DNA from: Pseudomonas petrae
GTDB lineage: Bacteria > Pseudomonadota > Gammaproteobacteria > Pseudomonadales > Pseudomonadaceae
NCBI RefSeq assembly: GCF_021728295.1
Contig: NZ_JAKJXE010000006.1
Span: 248,001-312,000 of the forward strand
Reading direction: 5' to 3'
Length of the DNA: 64,000 nt
The translations under genes and the position numbers were made by a program. Numbering within the stretch: the stretch's first letter is position 1; the number at the start of each line of letters is the position of its first letter. Shown one piece after another: positions 50,549 to 58,681 of this stretch. Under the pieces are notes generated by a model. It ran no database searches. It saw nothing but the letters and a program-made list of their open reading frames with translations, and had not been told where the DNA came from.

Positions 50549-51886
50549 ATGACTCTGCGTCAATTCGCAGGGCTAGGAGCCCTGTTGTCCCTCGTAACCC
50601 CTGGCTTGGCCATGGCGGCAGACGAAGTGGCAGCCCCCGTACTGAATTCCGGCGACACCGCCTGGATGCTGACATCGACGGCGCTGGTGCTATTCATGAC
50701 CATCCCCGGTCTGGCGCTGTTCTACGGCGGCATGGTCCGCTCGAAAAACATTCTTTCCGTGATGATGCAGTGCTTCGCCATTACCGGCCTGATCAGCATT
50801 CTGTGGGTCGTCTACGGCTACAGCATGGCGTTCGACACCACAGGGATGGAAGCCAACGTCGTCAACTTCAACTCCTTCGTCGGCGGTCTTTCGAAGGCGT
50901 TCCTGGCAGGCATTACCCCAGCCAGCATTACAGGTCCTGCAGCACTGTTCCCGGAAGCCGTCTTCGTGACCTTCCAGATGACCTTCGCCATCATCACCCC
51001 GGCCCTGATCGTCGGCGCCTTCGCAGAACGCATGAAGTTCTCCGCGATGCTGATCTTCATGGGAATCTGGTTCACCCTGGTTTACGCCCCAATCGCGCAC
51101 ATGGTCTGGAGCGGCGTCGGTGGTCTGTTGTGGGACTGGGGCGTTCTCGACTTCGCGGGCGGCACGGTTGTTCATATCAACGCCGGTGTGGCTGGCCTGG
51201 TAGCGTGCCTGGTACTCGGCAAGCGTAAAGGTTTCCCGACCACCCCGATGGCTCCGCACAATCTGGGTTACACCCTGGTAGGCGCGGCCATGCTCTGGGT
51301 GGGCTGGTTCGGTTTCAACGCCGGTTCCGCAGCTGCGGCCAACGGCACCGCGGGTATGGCAATGCTGGTCACCCAGATCGCTACGGCTGCTGCAGCGCTG
51401 GGCTGGATGTTCGCCGAATGGCTGACCCACGGTAAGCCAAGCGCTCTGGGCATCGCCTCGGGTGTGGTTGCCGGTCTGGTGGCGGTGACTCCAGCCGCCG
51501 GTACTGTAGGCCCAATGGGCGGCCTGATCATCGGTCTGGCGGCAGGCGTGGTCTGCTTCTTCTGCGCCACCAGCCTGAAACGCAAACTGGGCTACGACGA
51601 CTCCCTGGATGCCTTCGGCGTTCACGGTATCGGCGGTATCCTCGGCGCGATCCTGACCGGCGTGTTTGCAGCGCCTTCGCTGGGCGGCTTCGGTACAGTG
51701 ACCGACATCGCGGCGCAAGTCTGGATTCAGTGCAAAGGCGTCGGCTTCACGGTCATCTATACCGCGATCGTGACCTTCATCATTCTCAAGGTGCTCGATA
51801 TGGTCATGGGCCTGCGCGTCACCGAAGAAGAAGAAGCGGTCGGCCTGGATCTGGCGCAACACAACGAACGTGGCTACAACTTGTAA
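50549..51886 (+). CDS. amtB: Ammonium transporter AmtB
   Basis: The 445-residue protein has a cleavable signal peptide (cleaved after AMA, before ADEVAAPV) and eleven predicted spans. It contains the Amt signatures DTAWMLTSTALVLFMTIPGL, WSGVGGLLWDWGVLDFAGG, VHINAGVAGLVACLV and the second conserved His region FGVHGIGGILGAIL. It takes up ammonium and is blocked by GlnK under nitrogen excess. CAGGAG precedes ATG 50549. A terminator follows. Confidence 0.97.
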   Translation: MTLRQFAGLGALLSLVTPGLAMAADEVAAPVLNSGDTAWMLTSTALVLFMTIPGLALFYGGMVRSKNILSVMMQCFAITGLISILWVVYGYSMAFDTTGMEANVVNFNSFVGGLSKAFLAGITPASITGPAALFPEAVFVTFQMTFAIITPALIVGAFAERMKFSAMLIFMGIWFTLVYAPIAHMVWSGVGGLLWDWGVLDFAGGTVVHINAGVAGLVACLVLGKRKGFPTTPMAPHNLGYTLVGAAMLWVGWFGFNAGSAAAANGTAGMAMLVTQIATAAAALGWMFAEWLTHGKPSALGIASGVVAGLVAVTPAAGTVGPMGGLIIGLAAGVVCFFCATSLKRKLGYDDSLDAFGVHGIGGILGAILTGVFAAPSLGGFGTVTDIAAQVWIQCKGVGFTVIYTAIVTFIILKVLDMVMGLRVTEEEEAVGLDLAQHNERGYNL

Positions 51887-51896
51887 TCCACGCATG

Positions 51897-51928
51897 AAAA
51901 AATGCCCGGGTCTCCGGGCATTTTTTTG
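51897..51928 (+). terminator. Rho-independent terminator after amtB
   Basis: AAAAAATGCCCGG, a 4-base loop and CCGGGCATTTTTTT form a perfect stem with T-run. Confidence 0.92.
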
Positions 51929-52135
51929 TCTGGCGTTTGTCGATAGGGATGTCCGAACAGGGGGCAGGCGTTCCAGCCAGGAACATCCGCTGCAATATTC
52001 GGCCAAACCTGACGGTTTTGGACGCTTGCGAGGGCATAAATGCCCTTGTTCAGCGCTCTTGAAAATCGTCGCTCATTACGCACTTTGTTTTTTTTTCCAG
52101 CGCGTTAGAATGCGCGCCGAAGGGCGGAGAACGGT

Positions 52136-52567
52136 ATGTGGCAACAGACCTTGATCACGCTGCGGGCAAGGCCTCGTGGTTTCCATCTGGTGACTGACGA
52201 GATCGTCGCAGGCCTTCGCGAATTACGCGAATGCCGCATCGGCCTGCTGCATGTCTGGTTGCAGCACACCTCGGCCTCGTTGACCGTCAACGAGAACGCC
52301 GACCCGGCAGTACGTCGCGATTTCGAGCGTTTCTTCAACCGTCTGGTGCCTCAGGGGCGCGACGGCTACGAGCATGACGACGAAGGGCCCGATGATCTGC
52401 CTGCGCACTTCAAAGCCAGTCTGCTTGGCTGCCAGCTTACATTGCCGGTTACAAATGGACGGCTGGCGTTGGGCACATGGCAAGGTATTTATCTGGGCGA
52501 GCACCGCGATTCAGGCGGTGCCCGTAAAGTCCTCGTCACGCTTCAGGGTGAGGGGCACGACCGCTGA
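52136..52567 (+). CDS. YjbQ (UPF0047) family protein, secondary thiamine-phosphate synthase
   Basis: The 143-residue protein begins [20 protein letters not shown] and has the UPF0047 motifs [19 protein letters not shown] and [14 protein letters not shown]. The family has weak thiamine-phosphate synthase activity; its main cellular role is unsettled. The start at 52136 follows a -10-like TAGAAT at 52106-52111. It lies between amtB and sutA as in P. aeruginosa. Confidence 0.92.
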   Translation: MWQQTLITLRARPRGFHLVTDEIVAGLRELRECRIGLLHVWLQHTSASLTVNENADPAVRRDFERFFNRLVPQGRDGYEHDDEGPDDLPAHFKASLLGCQLTLPVTNGRLALGTWQGIYLGEHRDSGGARKVLVTLQGEGHDR

Positions 52568-52611
52568 GAGTACGCGGTAGTTGAATTTTTTCCGGCTGTC
52601 CAAGAAATCAC

Positions 52612-52629
52612 GCCCAGCTGGGCTATAAC
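52612..52629. promoter_or_regulatory. Palindrome and -10 element upstream of sutA
   Basis: GCCCAGCTGGGC (52612-52623) is a perfect 12-bp palindrome, and TATAAC follows immediately at 52624-52629. The sutA start is 32 bp downstream. The palindrome could be an operator in the spacer of the promoter. Confidence 0.45.
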
Positions 52630-52660
52630 TAATCTGCTTTCGCAAGTCATGAGGTAGAAC

Positions 52661-52990
52661 ATGAGCGACGACGACATTGAAGAAGGTCTGGAAGACGATC
52701 TGGAAGAAGGGGAGGACGGTGAGGGGCTTGCAGCGGCTTCCGATGAAGATGTAGTGGAGGTCGACGACAGCGCTGAAGTCTCTGCGACTCCGGCCAAAGG
52801 CAAGGCCAAGGCCGCCGTCTCGGTTGACGAATTGCCCAGCGTGGAAGCCAAGAACAAAGAGCGTGATGCTCTGGCTCGCGCGATGGAAGAGTTCCTGGCT
52901 CGCGGTGGAAAGGTCGTGGAAGTGGAGGCCAACGTGGTCGCCGATCCGCCCAAGAAGCCCGATAACAAGTACGGCAGCCGTCCTATCTAA
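52661..52990 (+). CDS. sutA: RNA polymerase-binding regulator SutA
   Basis: The 109-residue protein is highly acidic over residues ~1-45 (DDDIEEGLEDDLEEGEDG), has a central helix (residues ~58-85, KERDALARAMEEFLARGG) and ends in NKYGSRPI. This matches Pseudomonas SutA, an intrinsically disordered protein that binds RNA polymerase during slow growth and lifts ribosomal and other gene expression. Its place after yjbQ is conserved in P. aeruginosa. The GAGGT sequence precedes ATG 52661, and a terminator follows. Confidence 0.92.
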   Translation: MSDDDIEEGLEDDLEEGEDGEGLAAASDEDVVEVDDSAEVSATPAKGKAKAAVSVDELPSVEAKNKERDALARAMEEFLARGGKVVEVEANVVADPPKKPDNKYGSRPI

Positions 52991-53012
52991 GGGAATGGCT
53001 GTGCGCTTGATG

Positions 53013-53040
53013 AAAAACCCGCTGTCGCTGCGGGTTTTTT
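53013..53040 (+). terminator. Rho-independent terminator after sutA
   Basis: AAAAACCCGC, a short loop and GCGGGTTTTTT form a perfect stem with T-run. Confidence 0.9.
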
Positions 53041-53084
53041 ATTGCCTGCGATTTAGCTTGTCAGGTACTGGCGTCGGGCAATGC

Positions 53085-53174
53085 TGCAGGAGCGCGCTTG
53101 CCCGCGAACCGCGATGTGCCTGATATAAATGTGTAGCTGACCCACCGCAGTTCGCGGGCAAGCGCGCTCCTACA
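53085..53174. repeat. REPIN (type A REP pair)
   Basis: A left arm tgcaggagcgcgcttgcccg at 53085 (one changed base) and an inverted arm ending at 53174 are separated by ~43 bp. It lies between sutA and the convergent HAD hydrolase gene. Confidence 0.9.
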
Positions 53175-53206
53175 AAGAGCGGCGTTCACCAAGCGGGAAG
53201 TAGTGA

Positions 53207-53902
53207 TCAAGCCCAGCGCGCCAGCACCTCTGGCAACTGCGTCAGACTGCTGATCTCGGCATCCGGCGCTTTTTCAGCCTCCCAGACTTTACCGCCGGGG
53301 TTGTACCAGATCGCCCGCAGACCGGCCTGTTGAGCGCCCGCAATGTCGTCACCCGGGTGATCGCCGACATGCACGGCTTGGCTGGCATCGGCATTGCCGC
53401 GTTTCAGCGCTTCGACGAAAGGCGCAGGGTCGGGTTTGCCGATACCCAGATCTTCGGCGCACAGCGCGAAGGCGAAATAGTCGGCCAGACCAAGGCGGCG
53501 GACGTCGGCATTGCCGTTGGTCACGACGCCTAGCGTGTAAGACTTGGTCAGGATCTCCAGCGTCGGAACCACTTCGGGGAAAATGTCCAGCTGGTGTCGC
53601 CCCTGAAGGAACACTTCAAAGCTCTGGTCCGCCAACTCATGGGCTTCGGTATGACCATAGCCGGCATCCTCCAGCGCATGAAAAAGCACCTTGCGGCGCA
53701 ATGCACTGATCCGGTGCTTGAACGTCGGGTCCTCGTCTATCAGCCGCGAGCGTATTTCCCACAGATGCTCGACCGGAACCGGCCCGAGTTTTGGCGCGTT
53801 AGCAGCCAGCCACTCACGCAGCTTGGCTTCGGCACTGACAATCGCCGGTGCGGTTTCCCACAGCGTGTCGTCCAGATCGAAGGTGATCAGCTTAATGCTC
53901 AT
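53207..53902 (-). CDS. HAD-superfamily hydrolase (YigB-like)
   Basis: The 231-residue protein has the HAD nucleophile motif [10 protein letters not shown] (motif I), VVTNGNADV (motif II), IGKPDPAPF with the Lys (motif III) and [12 protein letters not shown] (motif IV). It resembles YigB, a phosphatase active on FMN and other phosphates. It overlaps the xerC stop by 11 bp and is the distal gene of the lptM-lysA-dapF-DUF484-xerC run. The physiological substrate is unknown. Confidence 0.92.
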   Translation of the reverse strand: MSIKLITFDLDDTLWETAPAIVSAEAKLREWLAANAPKLGPVPVEHLWEIRSRLIDEDPTFKHRISALRRKVLFHALEDAGYGHTEAHELADQSFEVFLQGRHQLDIFPEVVPTLEILTKSYTLGVVTNGNADVRRLGLADYFAFALCAEDLGIGKPDPAPFVEALKRGNADASQAVHVGDHPGDDIAGAQQAGLRAIWYNPGGKVWEAEKAPDAEISSLTQLPEVLARWA

Positions 53903-54797
53903 TGTCGGCGTTACCTTTGCGCTTGGCCCGTGGATGGGCGCTGTCGTACACCGTGGCCAGATGCTGGAAATCCAGATGGGTGTAGATCTGAGTGGTGGCG
54001 ATGTCGGAGTGGCCCAGCAGTTCCTGCACGGCGCGCAGGTCCTGGGACGACTCCAGCAAGTGACTGGCGAATGAATGCCGAAGCATGTGCGGGTGCAGGT
54101 TCTGGCCCAACTCGCGTTCGCCGGCGGCCTTGACCCGCAGTTGGATCGAGCGCGGCCCTAGACGGCGGCCTTGCTGGCTGACGAACACCGCATCGTCCTG
54201 CGGATTGGCCAGCGCCCGCTGTTTGAGCCATTCCTCCAGCGCTTCCCGGGCCTTTCTTCCGACCGGCAAAACGCGGCTTTTGCTGCCTTTGCCGAGGACC
54301 TGCACAAGACCGTCCGCCAGATCCAGGTCTGCGCAGTTCAGCCCGGTCAGCTCGGACAGGCGCAGGCCTGACGAATAGAACAGCTCGAGGATGGCCTGAT
54401 CGCGCCGGGCCAGAAAATCGTCTTCGACCCCGCCTTCAAGCAGTTGCAGGGCGCGGTCGGCATCCAGGGTTTTCGGCAAGCGACGCTCGCCCTTGGGCGG
54501 TGACAGGCCATTGGCCGGATCGTGATCGCAAAGGCCTTCGCGGTTGAGGTAGTGATAAAAGCCGCGAACGGCTGACAGCAGTCTGGCCAGGCTGCGCGAG
54601 GATTGTCCCTGCTGGTGAAGGCGAGCGACAAGGCTGCGCATGGCCTGGATATCCAGCGCTTTCCAGCTGTCGATGTGCTGCTTTTCGCAGAACGCCAGGA
54701 CCTTGTTCAGGTCGCGACGATAGGCTTCAAGCGTATGGCTCGACACTTGGCGCTCACTGCGCAGGTGCGTGCAGTAAGCGTCCAGTTGCCGCTCCAT
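53892..54797 (-). CDS. xerC: Site-specific tyrosine recombinase XerC
   Basis: The 301-residue recombinase has all catalytic residues: Arg146 (SSGLRLSEL), Lys170 (GKGSK), His237 and Arg240 (HMLRH), His263 (LLGHSDI) and the nucleophile Tyr272 (IYTHLDF). With XerD it resolves chromosome dimers at dif. Its position beside dapF and a HAD gene is the conserved xerC context, so this is the chromosomal recombinase and not an integron or phage enzyme. No dif site is in the window. Confidence 0.96.
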   Translation of the reverse strand: MERQLDAYCTHLRSERQVSSHTLEAYRRDLNKVLAFCEKQHIDSWKALDIQAMRSLVARLHQQGQSSRSLARLLSAVRGFYHYLNREGLCDHDPANGLSPPKGERRLPKTLDADRALQLLEGGVEDDFLARRDQAILELFYSSGLRLSELTGLNCADLDLADGLVQVLGKGSKSRVLPVGRKAREALEEWLKQRALANPQDDAVFVSQQGRRLGPRSIQLRVKAAGERELGQNLHPHMLRHSFASHLLESSQDLRAVQELLGHSDIATTQIYTHLDFQHLATVYDSAHPRAKRKGNADNEH

Positions 54798-54799
54798 GA

Positions 54800-55552
54800 C
54801 TAGCGAACCGACCGCAGCGAATTGGTGAAGCGTGGCAGCAGGCGGCTGAGCACGTCGGCGATGTAGCTGAGAAACAGCGTGCCGACCGAGCTTTTGTAAT
54901 GCTGCGGATCACGGCTGCCGATCGCCAGAACGCCGTGCAGGCCTTGGTGGCTGAGGGCGGCCAGGGCGGTTGAGCCCACTTCCTTGCTTTGCTCGCTGCC
55001 GAACAGAAACTCGAGTTCATGCTCACGCAGCGCGCCACACAGGGTCTTGCCGCCGGACATCAGCCCGCCAATGGCTTTCTGCGCATCGGCGGCGCTTACC
55101 CAGCGCCCGACGGTCATCGGGTTGTCGCTGAACAGGATAAGGCTGACGAAGGGCACCTGAAACTCCTGGCGCAGGCTGTCTTCCACGCAGATGACGATCT
55201 CTTCAAGACTGGTCGCGTCCATCAGATCGAGAATCAACCGGCGGGTTTTTTCAAACAGCCGGTCGTTGTCCCGGGCCACGTCCATCAGTTGCGAGAGCCG
55301 GTGCCGCATCTCGATGTTGCGCTCGCGCAGCAGTTTCAGCTGGCGCTCGACCAGCGAGACGGTGTCGCCCCGTTGGTGCGGGACGCGCATCATCGCCAGC
55401 AGCTCGTCGTGCTCGGCAAAGAAATCAGGGTGTTGTTGCAGCCAGGCCGCGACCGCCTCGGCTTCAAGGGCAGGCACTGCGTTCTCGGCAGGGGACTGGC
55501 CGGGCGTGTCGTTTGAAGTCTGAGGCTGGTCGGTCATTGGACTCTCACTCAT
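54800..55552 (-). CDS. DUF484 family protein
   Basis: The 250-residue protein has the DUF484 pattern: [20 protein letters not shown], a helical linker ([20 protein letters not shown]) and a GAF-like C-terminal domain ending [10 protein letters not shown]. The fold suggests a small-molecule sensor; the function is unknown. The ATG at 55552 overlaps the dapF stop (ATGA), which supports translational coupling; ATG 55537 is an alternative. xerC follows two bases downstream. Confidence 0.9.
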   Translation of the reverse strand: MSESPMTDQPQTSNDTPGQSPAENAVPALEAEAVAAWLQQHPDFFAEHDELLAMMRVPHQRGDTVSLVERQLKLLRERNIEMRHRLSQLMDVARDNDRLFEKTRRLILDLMDATSLEEIVICVEDSLRQEFQVPFVSLILFSDNPMTVGRWVSAADAQKAIGGLMSGGKTLCGALREHELEFLFGSEQSKEVGSTALAALSHQGLHGVLAIGSRDPQHYKSSVGTLFLSYIADVLSRLLPRFTNSLRSVR

Positions 55553-56379
55553 AGACGTACTTGGCCTTCGTAAACCCGGACAGCCGGGCCAGTCATCATC
55601 ACAGAATGGCCGGGGCCTGCCCACTCGATGGACAGGCGTCCGCCCGGCAGGTCGATCAGCATTGGCGAATCCATCCAGCCCTGAGTAATGGCCGCGACCG
55701 CTGCCGCGCAGGCACCGGTGCCGCAGGCCTGGGTTTCCCCGGCGCCACGTTCCCACACCCGCAGTTGCGCGCGCTGGCGGTCGACGACGTGGAGAAAGCC
55801 CACGTTCACCCGCGCCGGAAAGCGCGGATGGTTCTCGATCTTCGGTCCCAGCACATGCACCGGTGCGTTGTTGATGTCGTAGACGCGCAGCACGGCGTGC
55901 GGGTTGCCCATGGACACGGCCGCGAGCTCGACGGTCTCGCCATCGACATCAAGCGAATAACTGGCGGCCTGCTCTGGCGCATCGAACGGGATGTCCGACG
56001 GCAGCAGACGCGGCGCGCCCATATCAACGCTGATCTGGCCATCGTTGCGGATGTCCAGCTCGATGATGCCGCTCTTGGTCTCGACGCGGATCTGCTTCTT
56101 GGCGGTCAGCCGCTTGTCCAGCACGAAACGGGCGAAGCAGCGCGCACCGTTGCCGCATTGCTCCACTTCGGAGCCGTCGGAATTGAAGATACGGTAGCGG
56201 AAGTCCACGTCCGGATTATTCGGCGCCTCGACCAGCAGCAGCTGATCGAAACCGATACCGGTATGGCGATCGCCCCATTGCTTGGCGTGCTTGGGCAAAA
56301 TGTGCGCGTGTTGGCTCACAAGGTCCAGCACCATGAAATCATTGCCCAGGCCATGCATCTTGGTAAAACGCAGCAGCAT
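55549..56379 (-). CDS. dapF: Diaminopimelate epimerase
   Basis: The 276-residue enzyme interconverts LL- and meso-diaminopimelate for lysine and peptidoglycan synthesis. The two catalytic cysteines are Cys75 ([10 protein letters not shown]) and Cys219 (QACGTGACA). ATG 56379 ([15 protein letters not shown]) is the family N-terminus; the in-frame extension to 56412 overlaps lysA and is not typical. It starts 4 bp downstream of the lysA stop and overlaps the next gene, so the operon is tight. Confidence 0.97.
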   Translation of the reverse strand: MLLRFTKMHGLGNDFMVLDLVSQHAHILPKHAKQWGDRHTGIGFDQLLLVEAPNNPDVDFRYRIFNSDGSEVEQCGNGARCFARFVLDKRLTAKKQIRVETKSGIIELDIRNDGQISVDMGAPRLLPSDIPFDAPEQAASYSLDVDGETVELAAVSMGNPHAVLRVYDINNAPVHVLGPKIENHPRFPARVNVGFLHVVDRQRAQLRVWERGAGETQACGTGACAAAVAAITQGWMDSPMLIDLPGGRLSIEWAGPGHSVMMTGPAVRVYEGQVRL

Positions 56380-56383
56380 GGGA

Positions 56384-57631
56384 TTACTCCGGCAGCAGGC
56401 TTTCGCCGGCAAACAGCTCAGTCACGGTTTCACGGCGACGCACTTCGAAGGCTTGCTCAGCATCCACAAGCACCTCGGCGGTACGCCCGCGGGTGTTGTA
56501 GTTGGAACTCATCACGAAGCCATAGGCGCCGGCCGAATGCACCGCCAGCAGATCGCCTTCAGCCAGTGCGAGTTTGCGCTCCTTGGCCAGGAAGTCCCCG
56601 GTTTCGCAGATCGGGCCGACGATGTCGTAAGTGCGTTTGGCGCCGTCGCGAGGTTTGACCGCTGTTACGTCCATCCACGCCTGATACAGCGCCGGACGAA
56701 TCAGGTCGTTCATGGCGGCGTCGACGATGGCGAAGTCTTTGTGCTCGGTGTGCTTGAGGTACTCCACGCGGGTCAGCAGCACGCCGGCATTGGCAACGAT
56801 GAAACGGCCGGGCTCGAACATCAGCGCCAGATCGCGGCCATCGAGGCGTTCACGCACGGCTTTGATGTAGTCGCCCGCGAGTGGCGGCTCTTCGTCGCGA
56901 TAACGCACACCCAGACCGCCGCCCAGATCGATATGCTTCAGCAGAATGCCGCAATCGCCCAGCCGGTCGACCAGATCGAGCAAGCGATCCAGTGCATCAA
57001 CGAAAGGCGAGAGCGTAGTCAGCTGGGAGCCGATGTGGCAGTCGACGCCGATAACGTCGAGATTCGGCAGCTGCGCGGCGCGGATGTAAACGTCTTCGGC
57101 GTCCGCGATGGCGATGCCGAATTTGTTTTCCTTGAGGCCGGTGGAGATGTAGGGGTGGGTGCCGGCGTCGACGTCCGGGTTGACGCGCAACGAAACCGGA
57201 GCGCGCACGCCCATTTCGGCGGCGACGACTTGCAGGCGTTCGAGTTCGTCGGTGGATTCGACGTTGAAGCAGTGCACGCCGACTTCCAGCGCACGGCGCA
57301 TGTCATCGCGGGTCTTGCCGACGCCCGAAAAGACAATCTTGTCTGCCTGACCGCCCGCCGCCAGTACGCGCTCCAGTTCGCCACGGGAGACGATGTCAAA
57401 ACCGGCGCCCAGACGCGCCAGGACATTGAGAACGCCCAGATTTGAGTTGGCTTTGACGGCGAAGCAGACCAGATGCGGCATGCCGTTCAGTGCATCGGCG
57501 AAAGCGCGGTACTGCGCTTCGATGTGCGCGCGGGAATAGACGTATGTCGGCGTGCCGAAGCGTTCGGCGATGGCAGACAACGCCACTCCTTCCGCGAACA
57601 GCTCACCGTCGCGGTAGTTGAAGGCGTCCAT
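56384..57631 (-). CDS. lysA: Diaminopimelate decarboxylase
   Basis: The 415-residue PLP enzyme forms L-lysine from meso-diaminopimelate. The PLP lysine is Lys60 (CFAVKANSN). Other signatures are [26 protein letters not shown] and [14 protein letters not shown]. It belongs to fold type III. It lies between lptM (9 bp gap) and dapF, whose product is its substrate. Confidence 0.97.
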   Translation of the reverse strand: MDAFNYRDGELFAEGVALSAIAERFGTPTYVYSRAHIEAQYRAFADALNGMPHLVCFAVKANSNLGVLNVLARLGAGFDIVSRGELERVLAAGGQADKIVFSGVGKTRDDMRRALEVGVHCFNVESTDELERLQVVAAEMGVRAPVSLRVNPDVDAGTHPYISTGLKENKFGIAIADAEDVYIRAAQLPNLDVIGVDCHIGSQLTTLSPFVDALDRLLDLVDRLGDCGILLKHIDLGGGLGVRYRDEEPPLAGDYIKAVRERLDGRDLALMFEPGRFIVANAGVLLTRVEYLKHTEHKDFAIVDAAMNDLIRPALYQAWMDVTAVKPRDGAKRTYDIVGPICETGDFLAKERKLALAEGDLLAVHSAGAYGFVMSSNYNTRGRTAEVLVDAEQAFEVRRRETVTELFAGESLLPE

Positions 57632-57640
57632 GACTGATTC

Positions 57641-57805
57641 CTAGTAGGTCGAAGTCTGATGCTTGTGCGAGTGCGATTTGGTCTGGCTGGTGCCGTCGGC
57701 GGACGAGTCGTCGTCGGGCAGATACAGTGGACCTTTCTGACCGCAGGCAGAGACCAGACACGCAACTGCAAGCAGCGCGGCCAGGGAGGAAATCAGGCGC
57801 TTCAT
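57641..57805 (-). CDS. lptM: LPS translocon maturation chaperone LptM / lipopeptide LppL
   Basis: The 54-residue lipoprotein has a signal peptide with lipobox VSAC and Cys21, followed by GQKGPLYLPDDD, the YifL/LptM signature. LptM assists disulfide maturation of LptD at the outer membrane in E. coli; the Pseudomonas name LppL predates this. The start ATG 57805 defines the lipoprotein signal. It is the first gene of the run with lysA-dapF-DUF484-xerC-HAD and diverges from cyaY. Confidence 0.93.
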   Translation of the reverse strand: MKRLISSLAALLAVACLVSACGQKGPLYLPDDDSSADGTSQTKSHSHKHQTSTY

Positions 57806-57975
57806 GGCGAAATCCTTTGTATAAGCATTAATTGCGCCCGAGTATACCGACCACCCGACAGATTGCCTATGCGCTGGAGTTCCCGTCCGGCGGGGGTTTG
57901 ACGCCGCCGCGCAATTAGACGGCGCTGCACGCGCGGATTTCTGACGCAGCCTGCAGTGGAGCGAGAAGCTTGATG

Positions 57976-58000
57976 CCTTCTCGGCCAAAGCCGTTCCCAC
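57976..58000. repeat. Degenerate solo REP (type B)
   Basis: The segment ccttctcggccaaagccgtt with cccac following resembles the right arm of the 16.5 kb array with several changes. It is in the 288 bp lptM-cyaY interval, which shows no other feature. Confidence 0.5.
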
Positions 58001-58093
58001 AATTGCACTTGGGCGGGTAGGCTTTGCATTTGCCGGGGAGCGACCGTATCGTGCGTCGCTGCGCCATCCGCTGACACTTTTGAGGTTCATGCA

Positions 58094-58450
58094 ATGAGTT
58101 TGACCGAAGCCCGTTTTCACGACCTGGTCGATGCCACCCAGGAAAAGCTCCAGGACATCTTCGACGAGAGCGGTCTGGATCTGGACGTTGAGAGTTCGGC
58201 CGGTGTGCTGACCGTCAAGTTCGAAAACGGCTCGCAGTTCATTTTCAGTCGTCAGGAGCCGTTGCGTCAGCTGTGGCTGGCGGCTGCGTCGGGTGGTTTT
58301 CACTTTGATTACGACGAAGAAGCGAAACACTGGATCTGCGACAAGAGCGAAGAGCTGTTGAGCGAGATGCTCTATCGTCTGGCAAAGCAGCAGGCCGGCG
58401 AAGAGATCGACTTCGATGCCCTCGACGGCAGCGATGGCAACCGCCAGTGA
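58094..58450 (+). CDS. cyaY: Iron donor protein CyaY (frataxin)
   Basis: The 118-residue protein has the frataxin pattern: an acidic N-terminal helix (EARFHDLVDATQEKLQDIFD), strands with VLTVKFENGSQFIFSRQEP and a C-terminal segment HWICDKSEELLSEMLYRLA. It modulates iron delivery to the Isc Fe-S scaffold. The start is ATG 58094. The stop overlaps the following DUF1289 gene (GTGA), so the two are coupled. Confidence 0.95.
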   Translation: MSLTEARFHDLVDATQEKLQDIFDESGLDLDVESSAGVLTVKFENGSQFIFSRQEPLRQLWLAAASGGFHFDYDEEAKHWICDKSEELLSEMLYRLAKQQAGEEIDFDALDGSDGNRQ

Positions 58451-58680
58451 CCGTTAACGCAACGCCGGTCAAACCGCCAAAACCGCTGTTCAGCAACGTC
58501 AGCCCGGCTGTGCCGTCGCCGTGCATCAGCATCTGCCGGCTCGACGAGGACAAAGTCTGCACGGGGTGTCAGCGCCACGTCGAAGACATCCGTGAGTGGC
58601 GGGCGGCGACCGATGAACGCCGGCGCGAGATCGTGCGGCAGGCGGATCAGCGTCGCAGCGCGACTTCCGATCGCTTGTAG
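58447..58680 (+). CDS. DUF1289 domain protein
   Basis: The 77-residue protein has the DUF1289 cysteine pattern SPCISICRLDEDKVCTGCQR, four cysteines that probably bind zinc, and a C-terminal RRREIVRQAD helix. It starts with GTG overlapping the cyaY stop (GTGA). It ends one base before the convergent cyaA stop. The function is unknown; the pairing with frataxin suggests metal-related work. Confidence 0.9.
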   Translation: MTVNATPVKPPKPLFSNVSPAVPSPCISICRLDEDKVCTGCQRHVEDIREWRAATDERRREIVRQADQRRSATSDRL

Positions 58681-58681
58681 G

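Noticed and set aside
53892..54797. XerC as a phage or integron integrase
   Set aside because: It sits in the conserved dapF-DUF484-xerC-HAD operon, with no attachment site, phage genes or skewed composition.
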